From assembly GCA_018398585.1 (NCBI GenBank), contig JAGTTD010000019.1, forward strand, positions 11,700,338 to 11,764,337: a stretch of DNA of 64,000 nucleotides, given 5' to 3'. Made by a program: the position numbers and the translations under genes. The DNA is from Simmondsia chinensis. Its lineage: Eukaryota; Streptophyta; Magnoliopsida; Caryophyllales; Simmondsiaceae. Numbering within the stretch: the first letter of the stretch is position 1; the number at the start of each line of letters is the position of its first letter. The notes under the pieces were generated by a model. That model searched no databases. It was not told the origin of the DNA and was given only the letters and a program-made list of their open reading frames with translations. Positions 44,211 to 55,071 of the stretch are shown one piece after another.

Positions 44211-44627
44211 TAGTAAATATTGGATATTTTTTTGGTACAATTTTTATGGTCGAATTTAGATATTGTTAAATATCCTAGAAAATTAGAAATTATGTAAAAG
44301 ACCATTGTGTGTGTGTGTGTGTGTGTGTGTGTACCTTTCTTCATGAGTAAGAATTCCCACTGCTTAAAATTTGTATAAATAGAGGTGCGAAGCTGTGCAA
44401 CACAACAAGCAGAAGAGAAATAAAAGACAGTGAGTTGGACATAATTTTGAGGAGTTTGAGAGGTAATATTTCATAATAAAATATTAAGAGAATTATTTGA
44501 ATAGAATAAAAGCTTCTCTGGTTTATTAGTTCTAGAATAAAATACTTGCTATTTTTCTTTATACATATTTGGGTTTGTATTTTTATTCTCTTCCTTTTGA
44601 GTATAATATGTCTATAGTTTTATAACA
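44211..44627 (+). repeat. 5' LTR of copia-5 with (GT)n tract
   Basis: It ends TTTATAACA and is followed by CGTTACCAGCACGA (44628-44641), the primer-site sequence commonly seen in this copia group. The GT tract at about 44306-44332 has roughly 13 repeats, against about 5 in the right LTR. TATA-like TATAAATAG is at about 44376-44384. Confidence 0.82.
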
Positions 44628-44710
44628 CGTTACCAGCACGAGTCTCTAGCCAGTTGAGGATCCTTCTATACTCGAGGTAAGTTTTTATTTCCTAATCTTT
44701 GTGATTTATA

Positions 44711-45415
44711 ATGTCTAATCTTACTAATATTGAATTTACTGCTCTTGATTTATCTGGCAAAAATTGTTTGCCTTGGACCCTTGATGTTGAGATTCACCTT
44801 AATGCTATGAATCTCAGAGATACAATTAAAAGGGAAAATATTGCACCCCTGCGTGATTGCTCTAAAGCAATGATATTTCTCAGGCATCATATCCCTAAAG
44901 GATAGAAAGCTGATTATATTATTGTAGACGACCCGTATGTCCTTTGGTTGAATTTAAAGGAGAGGTTTGATTATCAAAAGTCTATGATCCTTCCTAAAGC
45001 TCGCTATAAATAGATTCAACAGCGATTGCATGATTTGAAAATTGTAAGCAAGTATAACTCTGCAGTATTTAGTATTACCTCCCAATTGAAATTATGTCGG
45101 AAAAATATTACAAAGGAGGATATGTTAGAGAAAACGCTCTCTACTTTTCATATCTCGAATATGCTCCTGCAACAGCAATATTGAGAATGAGAATTTAAAA
45201 AATACTCAGAGTTAATGTCATGTCTCCTCGTTGCTGAACAAAATAATGGATTATTGATGAAAAAAACCAAACATGACCAACTGGGGCCGAACCATTCCCT
45301 GAAGTGAATGCTTTGACATACGACCATCATGGACATGGTCGAGCTCGTAGATGTGGCCGTGGCCATGGATGAGGTTATATTCGTAGTCATAATAACTTGC
45401 ACTAGGATACCCTAA
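44711..45415 (+). pseudogene. copia-5 gag
   Basis: 44711-44905 encodes MSNLTNIEFTALDLSGKNCL, LDVEIHLNAMNLRDTIK and KAMIFLRHHIPKG, the conserved N-terminus of this group. After a stop it continues with LWLNLKERFDYQKS, LHDLKIVSKYNSAVFSI and DMLEKTLSTFHISNMLLQQQY (in two parts; to about 45180). A GHGRARRCGRGHG-like basic region follows near 45340. The CCHC knuckle expected next is not found, because the sequence diverges before the RTE insertion at 45649. Confidence 0.87.
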
Positions 45416-45648
45416 ATGGACCAAAATTTAAGAAGTCCACTAATGACGAGGAGACGAAAGAAAGAGAAAAACTTCAGTTTTCATATTTTCTATTTTGCAT
45501 ATTCATGGCTGGTTAAATCGCCTACTTTTATTACTCGTTCATTATTCCTATGGTCGGCTATGTCGCCTACATATTATCAGTTATTCATATGGGTGTATTT
45601 CTCAGCCAATCTATTTATACATCATTCATTTAAAATAACAATGGTACA

Positions 45649-46128
45649 ATAACAACAACAAACCCAGTGCCTCTAAGGGCTCCAGCAAAAGCAGGGTCGA
45701 GGGGAGGGGGTAGATGTACGCAGCCTTCCCCCTTCCGAGAGCTACCGTGAAGGGAGCTGTTTCTGAGGACCCCTAACCTGAGAAGCTGGTCCGCAGCATA
45801 AAGCATGGTGGCTCGACAGCAAGAGATCAACAAAGCATGAGTAGGGAAAAACATAAGGCGAGCAAAACAAACTCAAAGCAAGCCACATCTAAGCAGAAAT
45901 CAAACAGCAAGAGAGCAAGTACGCTACATAAGTGCGCCAAGAGGATGTCAAAGGCCTAGCACTAATAAGCTAGACTGCCCTACTCCAACCGCTGCATCTA
46001 CTACCCCTATGCAAGCCCTCCATTGGGCTCTATCTAAGGTCATTTCCTCCTGAAGGTTTAGGTAGATGAGGTCTTGTCGGATCGTCTCCAACCATCTCTT
46101 TTTCGACCTGCGTCTCCCTCTCCTACCT
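45649..46128 (-). mobile_element. 5'-truncated RTE-type LINE in copia-5
   Basis: On the minus strand it ends with GGCACTGGGTTTGTTGTTGT. It is collinear with the RTE copy at 29980-30500 over its whole length, including the CCTGCTTTTGCTGGAGCCC-type 3' UTR block and the upstream untranslated segment. No coding part remains. Flanks share only GGTAC/AGTAT-like bases, so no clear TSD. Confidence 0.85.
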
Positions 46129-48210
46129 AGTATGCTTATATTTTCGTTTAATACTTATATGTATTTTATGTTTGAAAATTATGAATGGAGGAAATTCATG
46201 TCTCGAAGATAGTATAATAATAATGGGTGTTTGAAACTTAATTAAAGGCTCTAGAAGAGCACATATTATATTTCCTGAAGAAAACAAACTTTTCTGAAGT
46301 ATGGCTATCTTTTTAATTCCGAGATACCTGTTTGACATGATTAACCAGAAGTTAACATACCCAAAAGCTTTTATTTCATGGCATGACTATTTGATTCATT
46401 TGGGTATCAAAATGATTAAGAGAATCGTTGAAAATTCTCTCGAGCACCCATTAAAGAGCTATGTCATACTCAATTGAAATTGGGTTTGAGACCCATGCAT
46501 TTGAAGGAATACAAATAGGATATATGTGGGCTAATTATTTCATCATGTGGACCAATTCGGTATTTTATGATTTTAATAGTGGCCTTGACCCGTTGGTTAC
46601 ATGTTTGTGAAAATCCACTTGTGATGTGGTATTTGTGAAACTCTTTGCATAAATGATCTGACTATAAGCTCAAGTCATGGATTATATTATATGAAAATGC
46701 AGGAGAATTTACATTCCGAGAATTTAATATTCAATGTCAATTAGGATTACCGTTGAGTACCATACATCCCACATATAGACAGAAAATGGTCTTGCAGATT
46801 TTCTGATTAAATGCATGCAGCGAATGGCTAGACCATTATTATTGCCTACTTTTACATGGGTACATGTTATGATATATGTTGCAGCACTAATTCATACTAG
46901 ACCATCTGATTAATATGGATCTCCCTAATACAACTTATCTCTGACAAGAACTAGATATCTATCCCATCTATAAATTGTATAATGTATGTCCCAATTACTC
47001 CACCATAATGCTGAAAGATGGGTCCAACATGGGACTTGAATTTATATCAAGTTTAATTCCCGTCATGTATAAAATATCTGGAGATATTAACTGAAAATAT
47101 TTTACACCATAGTTTACTGATTGTCAATTTGATAAAATAGGGTTTCCAGAATCAGGAGGAGAAAAACAAAAGTCAAAAAATAAGAATTTATGTGAAATGT
47201 ATCATTGGACCAGAAGTTCAAAGAATTGTTCACTTATAAAATATTACAAGTCAATTCACAGATGTATTCATTAATAAAAAGTGGGTGACCAAATAATATG
47301 TCCCCATTATAGATGGCCTTGCTAGATTTAATATCTCAATAGAGAGATATTCTAATATATTGAAAAATGCATCTATTGCATGCTAAAAACATGGTAGATG
47401 TATCGGTTCCAAAGATTTGAATATGAAAAAGAAAAAGGTGCAATAGAAAATACTAGTCCTTCTATTATGAAACTCTTGAGGAGAAAACTCTGCAAAGATC
47501 GTAATATATGTAAATAAAATTCCTCAAGATTATCAAATATTTGAAACTACTGAAATTGCTGAAACTTTTGAAATTTTTGATAATAAATGAGATCTCTATG
47601 AATTATGGGATTGATGGAACCGAAATGAAAATTAATCAAATGTTTGTATATAAAATAGCTACTGATCTAATCAAAGAAATTGAAAATCTTGAACTGGAGT
47701 TTGTTCCAGAATGCCAACAAAGAAATAATTGGCTAAAATTGAAAGATCCAATTCAGGCTCAATTAGTCATTTGTAATTTTTGGATCTGTAGTCTAAATGC
47801 CTAAACAGTAAAATCTGAGGCTATATGTGAATGTTGGTGTGAAAAATAATAAGGTAGTGAAAAGCACAATTTGTAGCCCAAGGTTTATTATAGAGACCAA
47901 AAATAGATGGGACATACATATATAGAAGAAATGGATGCAATTGGTATGGCGGTCTCTGTATGTGTCTTATGGATGTGATAATAGTTTTTTTGTATTTATT
48001 GCTTATGATGATATTTATATGAAAGTCCCTGAAAGACCAAAGATGCCCGAAGCATATAATTCAAAACCTTATCTAATAAAAGAGGAATATGTTAATATCA
48101 TCATAACTTCTGAAGAATTTAAAGAAGTTGTTATACACTTAAATTAAGAGTTCGAGATTAAGGATCTCGGACAAGGAAAGATTTTGTCTCAACCTGGAGA
48201 TTGAGCGCTA
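46129..48210 (+). pseudogene. copia-5 integrase and RT remnants
   Basis: About 46360-46620 reads, with several stops, as pre-integrase and integrase start (APIKELCHTQLK, DICGLIISSCGPIRYFMILIVAL). About 46690-46990 is the integrase core region. 47541-47804 holds NEISMNYGIDGTEM and ECQQRNNWLKLKDPIQAQL, the start of RT. 47935-48147 holds DIYMKVPERPKMPEAYNSKPYLIKEE, which joins an early RT block directly to a much later one. The RT centre, including YVDD, is therefore deleted. Confidence 0.83.
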
Positions 48211-49136
48211 ATATGATAGTGTATTATTCTATTGGTTAACTTATAAAGTTACGGCACTTAAGTGTTTCAATATGTTGTTTAATGCCTCGACTTTTGTTTA
48301 ATTTCTTGATAAAAATAAAGACTTCTTTTGGTCCTAAATGAGGTGACAAATGAATTCTTGGTCTTAAAAATACCACACCTTGGTATAATTATTGCATTAA
48401 TATAACTGTTATAAGACCAGGTATAAGCCTCCTTCTATTAACTTGTCATAAGTATAGAATATGGCACCAATATGAAGGTATGAGAATGTGGTTAAATATT
48501 TAATAGAACAACTAATATAGCACTATTTCATTATGTCAAATTTGCAATTACTTTTATATGCAAGTACTGGTTGTTTAAGTTGACCAACATAAGATAAGTG
48601 ACAAAATTGCTATTTCGTTATGTGGCCATATTGCTATGTTTTGGCGATCTTCTAACAATTACAGCTACTATTAAGACACTAACATTTTTTTGAGCAAGTA
48701 GAGAATGGTATTGTTAGAGCCCTTGATCTAACATATTTTGTAAGCTTCCAACGATCAGGGGAAGCCCGATAGTACCATATGAAGATAAGTCTATATTGTT
48801 CAAGCTACGGAGAGTTCATAGAAGCAAGCACATTTCAACAAAGTTCTTTCAACTCAGAGACATTAGATAAAAATTTAAAAGATAAATAATTAATTTTATC
48901 ATAAAATAAAATATAAAAAAATATTTTAAACTTAAAAAATGTAATAATTTAAATATAATTATAATTATAAGCAACTAAAAATTTTAAATATTCATCTAAA
49001 TTAAATATTTTACTAAAATTACCCCCAAACTAGTCAAAAAAATAATCAAAAATTTTCCCATAACCCTTTTTCACTAAACAACACCCTCGCTCCTAAACCA
49101 TCTTCTACGAATCCCCACCCCCAACTTTATATTAAA
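48211..49136 (+). pseudogene. copia-5 late RT/RNase H debris, then AT-rich sequence
   Basis: Short blocks such as EYGTNMKV and FNRTTNIALFHY near 48460-48530 suggest remains of the pol tail. After about 48860 the sequence is AT-rich without recognisable content. Confidence 0.45.
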
Positions 49137-49575
49137 TTTGATATTTTTATATTTGAGTGATGAATTTTATCGTTTTAAAATCACGTAAGTGATCAAAATA
49201 GATTTTTTAAATTTGGGAAGTAGAGTTTCCAAATTTTGATTTGGGTGACCAACTTGCCCATTTTAAAATATTTGGGTGACTAAACAAATTTTTATTAGAA
49301 ATTAGGTGATAGAATCTTCCAAAATATGATTTGAGTGACCAATTTGTCTATTTTAAATCACTTGGGTGACTAAATGAGATTTTAATTAGGCGTTGAGTGA
49401 CCAAATCTTCTAAAATTTGAGTTGGGTGACTAATTTGTCCAATTTTAAATAACCTTGGTGACCAAATGGAATATTTCTTAAGAGTTGGGTGGCTAAATCT
49501 TCCAAATTTTGAGTTAGGTGACCAATTTGTCCATTTTTTGTAACTTTTGTGACCAAAATGGGACTTTTGTCTTGA
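49137..49575. repeat. tandem repeat, unit 90-92 bp, about 4.7 copies
   Basis: Unit starts marked by TTCCAAA or TTCTAAA fall at 49227, 49317, 49408 and 49500, and a more diverged unit precedes 49227. Each unit contains two GGGTGACYAA boxes about 35-40 bp apart and a TTGTCCATTTTAAAT segment. It lies just upstream of the end of copia-5. Confidence 0.85.
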
Positions 49576-49697
49576 TTAATACGCGCACATGAGGGGAGTT
49601 AAATACGCTCTGTACTCTTTTTCCCCTCACTATAATTTTTCCCACTAGATTTTTTCCTGGCAAGGTTTTTAACGAGGCAGTTCAAAAAGCGTATATA
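49576..49697 (+). other. copia-5 3' untranslated remnant
   Basis: CTTTTTCCCCTCACTATAAT, TTTTTCCTGGCAAGG and TTTTTAACGAGGCAGTTC are blocks that normally lie between pol and the 3' LTR in this copia group. It is interrupted by copia-4 and resumes at 58034. Confidence 0.65.
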
Positions 49698-49702
49698 ATT
49701 CG

Positions 49703-50515
49703 TGTTGGAAATGTAACAAAGCCTAGCCACATTGAATAATTGAAGTCTTAAGTTGAAAACCACATCCCACATGTATAATTTAGATAAGGGAGGAGTAGTT
49801 TATATACGACCTTGTAATGAGAAGTACTTGAACTAAGTAATGAGTGAGAGAATGGTGGGAACCACAGGCACACACGCGCCACCCACCGCATCATGCCATG
49901 CTTGAGCGAGGGTGTGGGTGTCCTTTTTTATTACGGGTATTTTTATTTTATCGGAAAACTTCTCTTCAACGTATATATTTGCCGGCCTCATAGAACCGCA
50001 CTGTTTGGTTCCCAATAGTGCTTTGTTATTATGCAAACGCTCCTCCATGGCACTCTTTATGGACACATCTCTTCCCAAGCCTTCCGTTGGGATGCGTCTC
50101 TTCCCAGGCCTTCCATTAGGACGCGTTTGCACTAGGTGGCTGTGGGGAAGCGCCAACAGTCATCTTCCTTAGCTATGAATAATCCTGTCCACTTCAGTCC
50201 CAATCCATCCAAAACTTGCAATTCTCTTCTCGCTTTCTCTTATGTCTTCTCCTCTAAAAATCCCTCTAAGTCTGGGCAAACTCCCTTAGCATTCCATCCA
50301 GCTTCGAACGAGTGCGCGTTAAAGGTTGGATCATGTTTATCCTGTAGGACGGTCGCCGGTTGATCTGTGTGCACTCTATAAGCAGCGAAATTATCTTTTA
50401 GGACAGTGGTTTGTTCCACGACACGGTTAAATCGTTTTGTAAGATCTTTCCTCATGTTATCAATTTCACTGTTGTGTTTGATCATTTTTTTCTTACCGTT
50501 TACTAATTTACAATA
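49703..50515 (+). repeat. 5' LTR of copia-4
   Basis: It contains two direct ACGCGTnT-containing blocks (around CTTCCCAAGCCTTCC and CTTCCCAGGCCTTCC, 50072-50130) that are also present, diverged, in the right LTR. No standard tRNA-iMet PBS follows the end. Confidence 0.88.
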
Positions 50516-50541
50516 ATTTAAAAGACGATTTTAACTCAATC

Positions 50542-50844
50542 ATGGCAACGAAACCCCCTTTGCATGATATGTCTAAAGTCGTACCACTAAATGGGAAGAA
50601 TTATAAACTTGGTCTCTCAAGCTACTGTTCTACCTAGAACAACTTTGTGTTGACTATGTCCTCTACGAAAAGAATGTCCCTAAAGAAGAAACTGCTAAAC
50701 GCACCTATGAAGAAAAATTTACTGCGGATAATAAAAGCTGTAGGGGAACACTATTGCATTATATGACTAATAGTTTATTCGATATATATGTTACACATTT
50801 CTTGAAAAATATGGAAACGACGATGTGGGTACTAGAAAATACAA
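50542..50844 (+). pseudogene. copia-4 gag, N-terminal part
   Basis: MATKPPLHDMSKVVPLNGKN from 50542, then frameshifted LEQLCVDYVLYEKNVPKEET, LLHYMTNSLFDIYV and TMWVLENT. This is the start of the UBN2-type gag domain. A retroposon follows at about 50845 and gag resumes at 53065. Confidence 0.83.
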
Positions 50845-51255
50845 GTGAGTGAGGGAGGTGGGGGTGGTGGTTGTGGTGCTGTGTAGGACGTGTTTTCCTT
50901 GGTGTTCTCACACTGGAAACTCCATTGACGGATCCCTACATCGTTTCTCTTGCTTTTTCGATCAACCTTGCTGGTGTTTGGTGTGGGGTGGTGGCTTTTC
51001 TCTCTCTTCCTTCATGGCTAGGTTTTTCCCAAATTTGGAAAGTTTCAATTGAATCTCCCCTGATTTGTTCCAATTTGACAAGTGCGGATTTGGCGGATCT
51101 GCTCCTAAAATCACGCTCCTTCCATATTTGGGATTGTTTTGAATTTTTTTGAATTTTTTGGACAAAAATAGGCCATGGGTGGTTGCGGCTGCGGTGGTTT
51201 CCGGCAAGATTCAAAAAATTCATTTTTTGGCTCGCATTTTGCCTCATTGTGAGTA

Positions 51256-51633
51256 TTGGTGGTGCATACTATGCTAGGTGAAAGTGGGTTTGTCTCTACA
51301 AAGATTTTAGATGAAGCTTGGGCTATGGTCTCTTCATCCAAAGCTTGTTCATTTAGTTGCGTTTGGGGTGAAGATATTGCTCTCTCCTATGTCTTTCCTT
51401 CCCCCATTGTTGGTGTTGCTATAACGATATCACATTGGAGGCCAAGGGATCTTGTTTTTTCTTTCTTTATTGAACTTTGGATGAATTGCTTTGTTCCCTT
51501 ATTCATAGGGTTTTTGACCGAAAAATTGGATATTGCTCCTCCGGGCATTATTTGTTTCGTCGGCTATGATGGTTTTTCGGGTGTTGGGAGATATGGTAGT
51601 TTCTCCATTGTTTATCTTCATCCCCATGAATAA
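51256..51633 (+). CDS. unrecognised 125-codon frame in the retroposon
   Basis: An open frame begins MVVHTMLGESGFVSTKILDE and contains hydrophobic stretches (VFSFFIELWMNCFVPLFIGF) that could be membrane-like. It is followed after nine bases by the frame at 51643. No homology is recognised. The open frame may be chance in low-stop sequence, so coding status is doubtful. Confidence 0.2.
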   Translation: MVVHTMLGESGFVSTKILDEAWAMVSSSKACSFSCVWGEDIALSYVFPSPIVGVAITISHWRPRDLVFSFFIELWMNCFVPLFIGFLTEKLDIAPPGIICFVGYDGFSGVGRYGSFSIVYLHPHE

Positions 51634-51642
51634 CTGGTCACA

Positions 51643-52209
51643 ATGGCCGGAATTTGGGGCTGCGAGCGTGGTAGAAGGCGGCTGTGTCAGGTGGAGGGGG
51701 TGAAGTTGGGTGGAGCTAGGGTTCCGCTAGGGCTCATGCAAGAAACTTGGGTTGGTGAAGGGATTAGGCTTGCTAATGGGTCCATGGGTTGTGGGGAATA
51801 CGGGCCAAATAGGGATGCTCTTTCAGGCCCGGGTTTGGGTGCAAGTGACTTAAATGAACTTGGGTTGGGCGCTCAAGGCCCACCTAATTCTTTTGATGGG
51901 TTGGTGGCTTGTGACTTTGGACCAAAGAGACCTCTACAATCCACTTGGGTTTGTGGCATGCTTGGGCTTGCTTTTAGGCTCACAACAGTTGAAGCTTTAT
52001 GGCCTCCTAGTGTTAGGCCTTTGGGTCATGCCTTGGAAGAAGGAAAGGGTAGTTTGTTGGTTGAGCTAATTCTGGTTCGAGTTGCTGATAAGCTGCATGT
52101 TGGGCCTATGGGTTTGGTTGGGATGGTGCAGATGGTTGGGATTAGTGGTATGAGTGGGACGGTTGAGCCAGAGATGGACGGGATCCCGTGTCTACTAGGG
52201 ATGAGCTAA
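51643..52209 (+). CDS. unrecognised glycine-rich 188-codon frame in the retroposon
   Basis: An open frame begins MAGIWGCERGRRRLCQ and is rich in glycine, leucine and proline. Parts such as LGAQGPPNSFDGLVACDFGP recall low-complexity regions of plant L1 ORF1 proteins, but no CCHC knuckle or RNA-binding motif is visible. Function unknown; it may be the decayed ORF1 of a LINE. Confidence 0.25.
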   Translation: MAGIWGCERGRRRLCQVEGVKLGGARVPLGLMQETWVGEGIRLANGSMGCGEYGPNRDALSGPGLGASDLNELGLGAQGPPNSFDGLVACDFGPKRPLQSTWVCGMLGLAFRLTTVEALWPPSVRPLGHALEEGKGSLLVELILVRVADKLHVGPMGLVGMVQMVGISGMSGTVEPEMDGIPCLLGMS

Positions 52210-52388
52210 CTTGCACAAGGAGTTTGGAACTTTTTGGGGCCCAATTGCCAATAGATCTCAAGATGGGTTGGTTGGGCTCGACTAGGTATAGAGGGAGTTG
52301 AATTTGGATTGATTGCCCGAAATCCTCTCTCTGGGCCAGAGCTTGGGCCTGGTTTGGGCCCCCTTGATCTCCATGAACCCCCCCTCCA

Positions 52389-52405
52389 CAGGGGGGGGGG
52401 GGGGG
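52389..52405. repeat. G homopolymer tract
   Basis: There is an uninterrupted run of about 17 G after CCACA, followed by TGG. It can form a G-quadruplex and its length is likely unreliable. Confidence 0.8.
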
Positions 52406-53064
52406 TGGACGGTGTTGCACAACCGGACCAATAGGGCCCGGTTTCTCTTTCTCTTCAGCCCAACATTGTAAGCTAGGCCCACTTGGGCTATTAGGGACAC
52501 GAGGCGAGCATCCCTTTTGGCCCCCTTTTAAGGCCCAACGCTTTTTGGTGCTGGACGTGGGGTACTTAACCCAAATGGGCCATGGAGGACATTTCCTCCT
52601 GGCCCAATCGGGTCCCTCCCCCTTGCCTAGAGCACTTCTTTGGCTAGGGGCCCGTTTTCTGGCATGGACTTCGCTGATTCATAGGATTTGAGTCTCTCTC
52701 AATCTGATGCAGCTATGAGGTTCTTGTTGGTGTGGGGATGCCGTGGGTTCTTATCTGTTGCCCATCCTATGTTGAGCTCAAAGAGGCTTGAATAGTTTCG
52801 AAGAAGCAGTTTCTAGCATCTCATTCTTCTTCCAAGATTGGTCACAAGTGAACTCCTTCATCTCCAGTGTTTTAGGAATTTACTTTGCAGTTTTGATGTA
52901 CTCATTATATTTCCTTTTGTTTGGCTTCGGCTTTGTTGCTTTCTTAGCTTTTTTGCATTCTTTTTTGGAATTACCTTGTAGGCCTTTGGCCGTCACTCGG
53001 GGTATGCTCCTCGTACTCATGTACGATTTCTTTTGATAAATAAAAGTGATTTATCCAAAAAAAG

Positions 53065-53600
53065 GACTTTGAAGTAGTTGATGACAAACCAATCATTGAT
53101 CAAGTACACGAGTATGAAAATATTGTAGCTACTCTATTGTCAGAAGGTCTAAAAATCTATGAAATTACTCAAGCCTATGTCCTTATCGAAAAGCTTCCGT
53201 GCTCATGGAAGGATTATAGGAACCTACTCATGCATAAGAAAAAAAATACCTATCTTTAGAAGAACTTGTGGGTTATATGAAAATGGAAGAAGAAAACAGG
53301 TTGAAGGTTAAGGCAAACTCATACTATGACTATTCAAAACCTAACATTATTGAAACAAAGGCTGCCTCATCTGACAGGTTCAAAAGAAAATATAGAAAGT
53401 ACCACTTCAACCTCAAGCTCGGGGGAAAAATTCACAAAATGAAGACCAAGTACCAAGGAGAATGTTATTTTTGTGGGAAACATGGACACAAAGCTAAGGA
53501 TTGCAGAAACAAGAAGAACCAACCCAAAGACAACAAGAACAAGGCCAATCTAGTAGAAACAGACAACGTTGTAGCTGTGATCTCAGAAGTGAACCTGTGA
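53065..53600 (+). pseudogene. copia-4 gag, C-terminal part with CCHC knuckle
   Basis: FEVVDDKPIIDQVHEYENIV and QAYVLIEKLPCSWKDYRN lie at 53066-53225. After a frameshift, 53268-53600 encodes LVGYMKMEEENRL-type sequence and an intact knuckle CYFCGKHGHKAKDC (C-X2-C-X4-H-X4-C). A gag protein of this kind packages the element RNA. Confidence 0.87.
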
Positions 53601-55064
53601 ACAACATAAAAGAATGGATAGTGGATACTGGAGCTACCAGACACATATGTGCACACCGGAACATTTTTGAAGAATACCAGAATGTGGAAGATGGCGGCGT
53701 GGTCTACATGAGAAATTCAGCAACCGTGCCAATCCTCGGAAAAAAGGGAAGATTTCTCTAAAACTCACCTTTGGTAAAATGCTTACATTAAACAATGTGC
53801 TGCATGTGGCTGATATGGGTAGAAACCTGATATCTGGTTATCTTCTTATTAAAGCTGGCTTAAAATTAGTTTTTGATTCTGATAGACTTGTACTCATTAG
53901 AAATGTGGAATTTGTGGGTAAGGGGTACTGTAATGGGGGGCTGTTTACTTTTGATGCCGAACGCACCAATGAAATGAATGCTAGTACTTCTTTTGCTTAT
54001 ATCACTAAATCCCTTAATTTATGGCATGCTTGTTTAGGACATGTGAATGTTAATTCTATTAAACATTTAAGAAAAATGAACTTAATCCCTAATTTTAATA
54101 AAACGAATTTTTCTAAATGTGAAGTGTGCGTTGAAGCTAAATATGCTAAAAAACCATCTAAATCCATAGAAAGACATATCGAACATCTTGAATTGGTCCA
54201 TAACGACTTAGGGGATTTTAAAAGAATAATGAGCAAGGGCGGTAAAAGACATTACATAACCTTCATAGATGACCACTCTAGATATACCATGGTATACCTT
54301 CAAAGGAGTAAAGATGAAGCCGAACAAATGTTCTTAAAATATAAAGCTGAGGTTGAAAACCAACTGGGAAGAAAAATAAAAAGACTTGGTCCGATAGAGG
54401 AGGGAAGTATAACCCTACTTACCTTGAGAAATTTTGCGAAGAAAGAAGAATAATACATGAAAGAACACCTCCTTATTGTCTAGAGTCGAATGGTATTGCT
54501 GAAAGAAAAAATAAAACTTTGAAAAACATGATGAACACTATGCTAATAAGTGTTGGACTTCCTGATAATATATGGGGGGAGGCGATTTTATCTGCTTGTC
54601 ACATACTGAATCGTGTACCTCATAAGAAACTTGATAAAATACCTTATGAACTATGGAAAGGCCACGCCCCAAATTTAAAATACCTAAAATTATGCGGGTT
54701 TCTTGCGAAAGTTGGACTACCCGATTTCAAAATAAGTAAAATTGGAACTAAGACTATTGATTCCCTATTTAATGGATATGCATACTATAGTGTGGCATAC
54801 AGATTTTTAATTAAAGGCGAAAACAACTCCTATGCATGTGATAGTATAATTGAATTTAGAGATGTTGAGTTTTTCGAACATATATTTCCCATGATATCTA
54901 ATGCTCAACCTATATCTCTAACTCCTATCTCTGTGACCTCTAGTATTGAAAATGCTGATGAAATTGACAAACTAGAAATAAGGAGTAAACGGGCTAGAAA
55001 AGAAAATAGCTTTGGATCAGCCTTTATCACTACCTTCTTAACTGAACATAATGAGATAAAATAA
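53601..55064 (+). pseudogene. copia-4 protease and integrase
   Basis: 53620-53761 is the protease (IVDTGATRHICAHRNIF), with the catalytic DTGA intact. 53779-54453 gives the rest of protease, pre-integrase LWHACLGHVNVNSIKHLRKM with KCEVCVEAKYAKK, and integrase LVHNDLGDFKR with FIDDHSRYTMVYL. A frameshift near 54400 precedes 54519-55064 (ENSFGSAFIT tail). The catalytic glutamate region (NGIAERKNKT) lies at about 54489-54520 in the intervening frame. Confidence 0.88.
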
Positions 55065-55071
55065 GGAAATA

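Larger units (their letters stand above)
50845..53064 (+). mobile_element. poly(A)-tailed retroposon of about 2.2 kb in copia-4 gag
   Basis: It splits gag between TMWVLENT and FEVVDDKPIIDQ. The plus strand ends in ATAAATAAAAGTGATTTATCC followed by seven A residues (53058-53064). It is GC-richer than its surroundings. Open frames at 51256-51633 (125 aa) and 51643-52209 (188 aa, glycine-rich) have no family I recognise, and no RT is present. A truncated L1-type LINE or a retrocopied transcript is possible. No secure TSD was found. Confidence 0.6.

Noticed and set aside
43550..44259. Open frames over the GAGCTCGAGCC-rich region
   Set aside because: The frames follow the simple repeat motifs of a hAT-like element and show no domain.
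51256..52209. Intact host gene within the copia-4 interval
   Set aside because: The frames lie in a poly(A)-tailed insert that splits gag, lack recognised homology and show no intron or promoter context. Listed only as doubtful frames.
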